Assembly (NCBI RefSeq): GCF_009184635.1 | Contig: NZ_WELI01000005.1 | Span: 62,001-126,000, forward strand | Reading direction: 5' to 3' | DNA: 64,000 nt | DNA from: Rudanella paleaurantiibacter | GTDB taxonomy: Bacteria; Bacteroidota; Bacteroidia; Cytophagales; Spirosomataceae | In this document: positions 61,806 to 64,000 of the stretch, in pieces | Position numbering within the stretch: position 1 is the first letter of the stretch | How the letters are laid out: every line of letters begins with the position of its first letter | Made by a program: the position numbers and the translations under genes | Notes under the pieces: generated by a model | What the model was told of the DNA's origin: nothing | What the model saw: the letters and a program-made list of their open reading frames with translations, nothing else | Database searches by the model: none

Positions 61806-62402
61806 ATGGTTGGCTTTTATCGTTTTGTACTATTTCTGGTTTTTACAGCTTCGCTTGCCCGTGGGCAGGACCGATGGGGGGTAGGAATTGGCAGTGGTGT
61901 CCAAAACGTGCGGCAACCGTTTCGCAACGAACCCAAGGCGCCAATGGCGGCTCCCGTGAGCGTATCGCTTGGCCGCGTATTCATGCTTGAAAAACCAAGT
62001 ATTGCCCTCTGGTTTTACGGCCGGGCGGAGGGCACGAATCAGAATCAGGCGTTCGGGGTTGGCTACCGGGTGTATTCGGCCAACGGGTTTGGTGAACGCG
62101 GAAGCCTGAAACCGTTTATTGATCTGTTTTTGAGCACCCCCTACGTGAAAGACCGGGTGGGGCCACCCGAACGCGAGCGATCGAGCGGCACATTTCTGAC
62201 CACCGGCTTGGCCTATTTTCTGGGCGACAACCACTCTATTGAGTTAAGTATGGGCCTGTACACCACCCGGCAGTTTCAGGACCGGGGGTTTGCGGTACAG
62301 CCGTCTATCGGGTATGCCTTTATTCCGAACCCAAACCCGCCCCTGCGCTCACCAAAGGCCCGCCGATACCGCAACCCCGCCCGTTGTCCTAAGTTGTTTT
62401 AA
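61806..62402 (+). CDS. Hypothetical outer-membrane protein
   Basis: 198 residues with a signal peptide (cleavage after ASLARGQ). Amphipathic strands (RWGVGIGSGVQNVRQPF, VSVSLGRVFMLEKPSI, FGVGYRVYSANGFGERG, SIELSMGLYTTRQF) suggest a small beta-barrel. The end is Pro/Arg-rich and polar, unusual for a barrel, which normally ends in an aromatic residue. Function unknown. Confidence 0.65.
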   Translation: MVGFYRFVLFLVFTASLARGQDRWGVGIGSGVQNVRQPFRNEPKAPMAAPVSVSLGRVFMLEKPSIALWFYGRAEGTNQNQAFGVGYRVYSANGFGERGSLKPFIDLFLSTPYVKDRVGPPERERSSGTFLTTGLAYFLGDNHSIELSMGLYTTRQFQDRGFAVQPSIGYAFIPNPNPPLRSPKARRYRNPARCPKLF

Positions 62403-62405
62403 ATA

Positions 62406-62543
62406 AATAATGGGTAATGAGTAATGGATAATGTAGAATTGTGATAGCTTGACTCTTAGCCGGTTCAATAATATTCGTTCTACATTGTTCATTATCCATT
62501 TTACATTAATCATTCTACATTATCCATTTTACATTACCCATTC
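62406..62543. repeat. Dispersed AT-rich repeat, family 2, longest copy
   Basis: Contains repeated units TTATCCATTTTACATTA and inverted TAATGGATAATGTAGAAT on either side of an unrelated 40-base centre. It fills the gap between convergent genes. Confidence 0.7.
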
Positions 62544-62547
62544 TCCC

Positions 62548-63531
62548 CTATTCTTTCCCAACAAACGTGGCTATTGTCTGGGCCAAACCGGGTATTAGGG
62601 GGCGAGTGGGATCGTTGTAGGTTTTTATGTTGGCGGCCCGGTCGGTGGGGCCTTCTTTTAGAATATGGCTCATGCCAGACACCAGCACGTATCGAGCGTC
62701 GGGTCGGGCCGCGCGTAGCCGTTCGGCTTCGCTCACGGCTACCTGAACATCGCGGTCGCCCTGCACAATCAGCACCGGCCCTTTGTACCGGGTAATCTCA
62801 ACCGCCGGGTCATATTGCATCCACGAGCGCAAAAAAGGTTGGTTCATAGGGCCAAAGCCGATCATTAACAGCGACATAGGCACCACGTTGACCGGCTTGT
62901 TCATCCGTAGGGTGTCGAGCATCAGGCTTGCCGCCTGTCGTTCGGTGGCTGGAATAGCCGATTCAAATTGTGTTTTGAGCACATCGGCAATGTTGCGGCC
63001 CGCACCCGCCAGTGAAATAAACCCAGCAGCCCCCAGCTGCCGGGCAGCCAGCATCCCTACCAGCGACCCCTCGCTATGCCCAGCAACGTACACCCGGCCA
63101 AACCGACGGTCGGCCTGCAGCATACGGGCAAACCCGACGGCATCGGCCACGTACGAATCAAACAGAATAGCTTGGGGTTTAATCCGTTTCAGGGCCGTTT
63201 GGAGGTTTGAGCCACTAAACCGCTTATCATACCGCACCATAGCCACCCCACGTTGGGCAAGGCTGTCGGCCAGCAGTGCATAGGCATTCGACTGAAGCCC
63301 CACTCCGCTGTTGCCATTCCGGTCGGTAGGGCCCGAACCCGCAATAAACAGGATAACCGGAACCGGGCCGGCCGTACCGGCGGGCAGCGTGAGTGTCCCT
63401 TCGAGCACGAGCCCTTCGGCGGTAGTCAGCGAAATGGGCTCTGATGTCTGAGCGTGGGCGGTCTGTTTGCCCAATAACGCAGGTCCAATCAGACAGCCAA
63501 TCAACAGAACGAGCAGGTTAACGTTTTTCAT
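62548..63531 (-). CDS. Alpha/beta hydrolase, exported
   Basis: 327 residues from the ATG at 63529-63531, giving a signal peptide cleaved after AHAQ; the frame to 63717 covers noncoding sequence. Hydrolase fold with oxyanion region LFIAGSGPTDRNGNSG, nucleophile elbow VAGHSEGSLVGMLAA (Ser), acid in LIVQGDRDVQVAVSEA (Asp) and His in VSGMSHILKE. Acts on an ester or amide outside the cytoplasm; substrate unknown. The SdpI gene lies upstream, 23 bases away. Confidence 0.87.
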   Translation of the reverse strand: MKNVNLLVLLIGCLIGPALLGKQTAHAQTSEPISLTTAEGLVLEGTLTLPAGTAGPVPVILFIAGSGPTDRNGNSGVGLQSNAYALLADSLAQRGVAMVRYDKRFSGSNLQTALKRIKPQAILFDSYVADAVGFARMLQADRRFGRVYVAGHSEGSLVGMLAARQLGAAGFISLAGAGRNIADVLKTQFESAIPATERQAASLMLDTLRMNKPVNVVPMSLLMIGFGPMNQPFLRSWMQYDPAVEITRYKGPVLIVQGDRDVQVAVSEAERLRAARPDARYVLVSGMSHILKEGPTDRAANIKTYNDPTRPLIPGLAQTIATFVGKE

Positions 63532-63554
63532 ACAAATGAAGCGGTTCAGGTTAT

Positions 63555-64000
63555 TTACAAGATGCCGGCACGCCGTTTTTCGTTGCGATACGCCCAGTAT
63601 GAGTAGGCCATAGGCACCACGGCCAGCACACCGGTAATGGTTAGAATGATTGGCATTTGCCATGCTTGAGGCACTAACAGCAACAGAATAGCGCCCGTTA
63701 CGCCCCCACCTACCCACAAACGGCCAGCCATTTGGTGCGTTTTACGCCAAACCGTCTCATTAAATAGTGTCCAGGGGGTTCGGATACCGATGAAAAAATT
63801 GGGTTTTACGGTAGTCATGTAGTTACCCAACGCTGCCATTAACACCATCAAAACCAACATAATGGGCGAGCTATCTTCGGCAAGGCCCGCCTGCGTCGAT
63901 GCATACAACGTCCAGCACATCAGCCCCGACAGAAACAAACTCACCACCAGCCGAAGCCGATGATAATTACCCGATTGGGCATTGGAGAAGACACCAGCCC
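63555..64000 (-). CDS. SdpI family protein, 5' end beyond the window
   Basis: The frame is open to the right window edge, so the start is missing; a GTG at 63945-63947 is only an internal candidate. 148 codons are visible. Transmembrane helices (LFLSGLMCWTLYAST, LMVLMAALGNYMTTV, WVGGGVTGAILLLLV, ITGVLAVVPMAYSYW) surround the family motif KPNFFIGIRTPWTLFNETVW, which is diagnostic for SdpI. In Bacillus SdpI gives immunity to the toxin SdpC and acts in signal transduction; most SdpI homologues elsewhere are of unknown role. Cotranscribed with the hydrolase. Confidence 0.85.
   Translation of the reverse strand, partial: AGVFSNAQSGNYHRLRLVVSLFLSGLMCWTLYASTQAGLAEDSSPIMLVLMVLMAALGNYMTTVKPNFFIGIRTPWTLFNETVWRKTHQMAGRLWVGGGVTGAILLLLVPQAWQMPIILTITGVLAVVPMAYSYWAYRNEKRRAGIL

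Overview
The window looks like chromosome of a Bacteroidota bacterium, most likely order Cytophagales, family Spirosomataceae or a close relative. The evidence is as follows: a tmRNA whose tag reads GEYNYAMAA, a form typical of that order; type IX secretion (T9SS) architecture; a TonB-dependent receptor with a carboxypeptidase-like N-terminal domain; DUF983, DUF3347 and SdpI families; promoters of the TTG-N19/21-TAnnTTTG type; almost no Shine-Dalgarno signals; and many short palindromic repeats between genes. Genus and species cannot be fixed from this sequence alone.

Layout. 0-7 kb: housekeeping genes, with the start of a Xre/MbcA/ParS antitoxin gene, a frameshifted exported M81 peptidase, a lipoprotein, dnaK, a stand-alone mbtH downstream of hemF, an AlbA_2 (Schlafen-type) protein, and a hairpin cluster that may be a structured RNA. 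7-11 kb: two universal stress proteins (USPs), an L,D-transpeptidase and DUF983. 11.5-20.8 kb: one long minus-strand sulfane-sulfur island. It holds two CstB-like persulfide dioxygenase/rhodanese fusions, a lipoprotein rhodanese, a split YeeE/YedE transporter, an outer-membrane porin, a TauE/SafE exporter and a cysteine-rich Crp/Fnr regulator. 21-25.7 kb: a T9SS cargo protein, a LOG-family enzyme and an outer-membrane protein. 26-36 kb: three more USPs, a pyridoxamine-phosphate-oxidase-like flavoprotein, a D-lactate dehydrogenase, a PfkB sugar kinase and a Ca-type P-ATPase, interrupted by a decayed IS630 element and an adjoining MITE. This gene set resembles the mycobacterial DosR dormancy regulon. 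36-44 kb: tmRNA, a 1296-residue PKD/Ig/NHL surface protein, DUF3347, an esterase and an acyltransferase. 44-53 kb: an orphan histidine kinase next to a trehalose locus (OtsAB fusion, TreS-maltokinase fusion and a TreZ-like protein that has lost its catalytic residues). 53-64 kb: GH105 and GH106 rhamnogalacturonan enzymes, a TonB-dependent receptor, a lytic transglycosylase, a hydrolase and a partial SdpI protein.

Two regulatory patterns link genes. (1) Palindromes of the form TGAY-N4-RTCA (Crp/Fnr type) lie before several sulfur genes, the crp gene itself, one USP operon and the pfkB/P-ATPase intergenic region. (2) Exact 11-bp phased direct repeats (CTTAR-N6, three or four copies) occur three times, between the histidine kinase and a small membrane gene, between otsAB and treS, and between the TreZ-like gene and GH105. 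At two of them a TTATTTG element follows at an identical 11-bp spacing. The second pattern looks like an OmpR/PhoB-type regulon for trehalose metabolism and is the most interesting signal I see.
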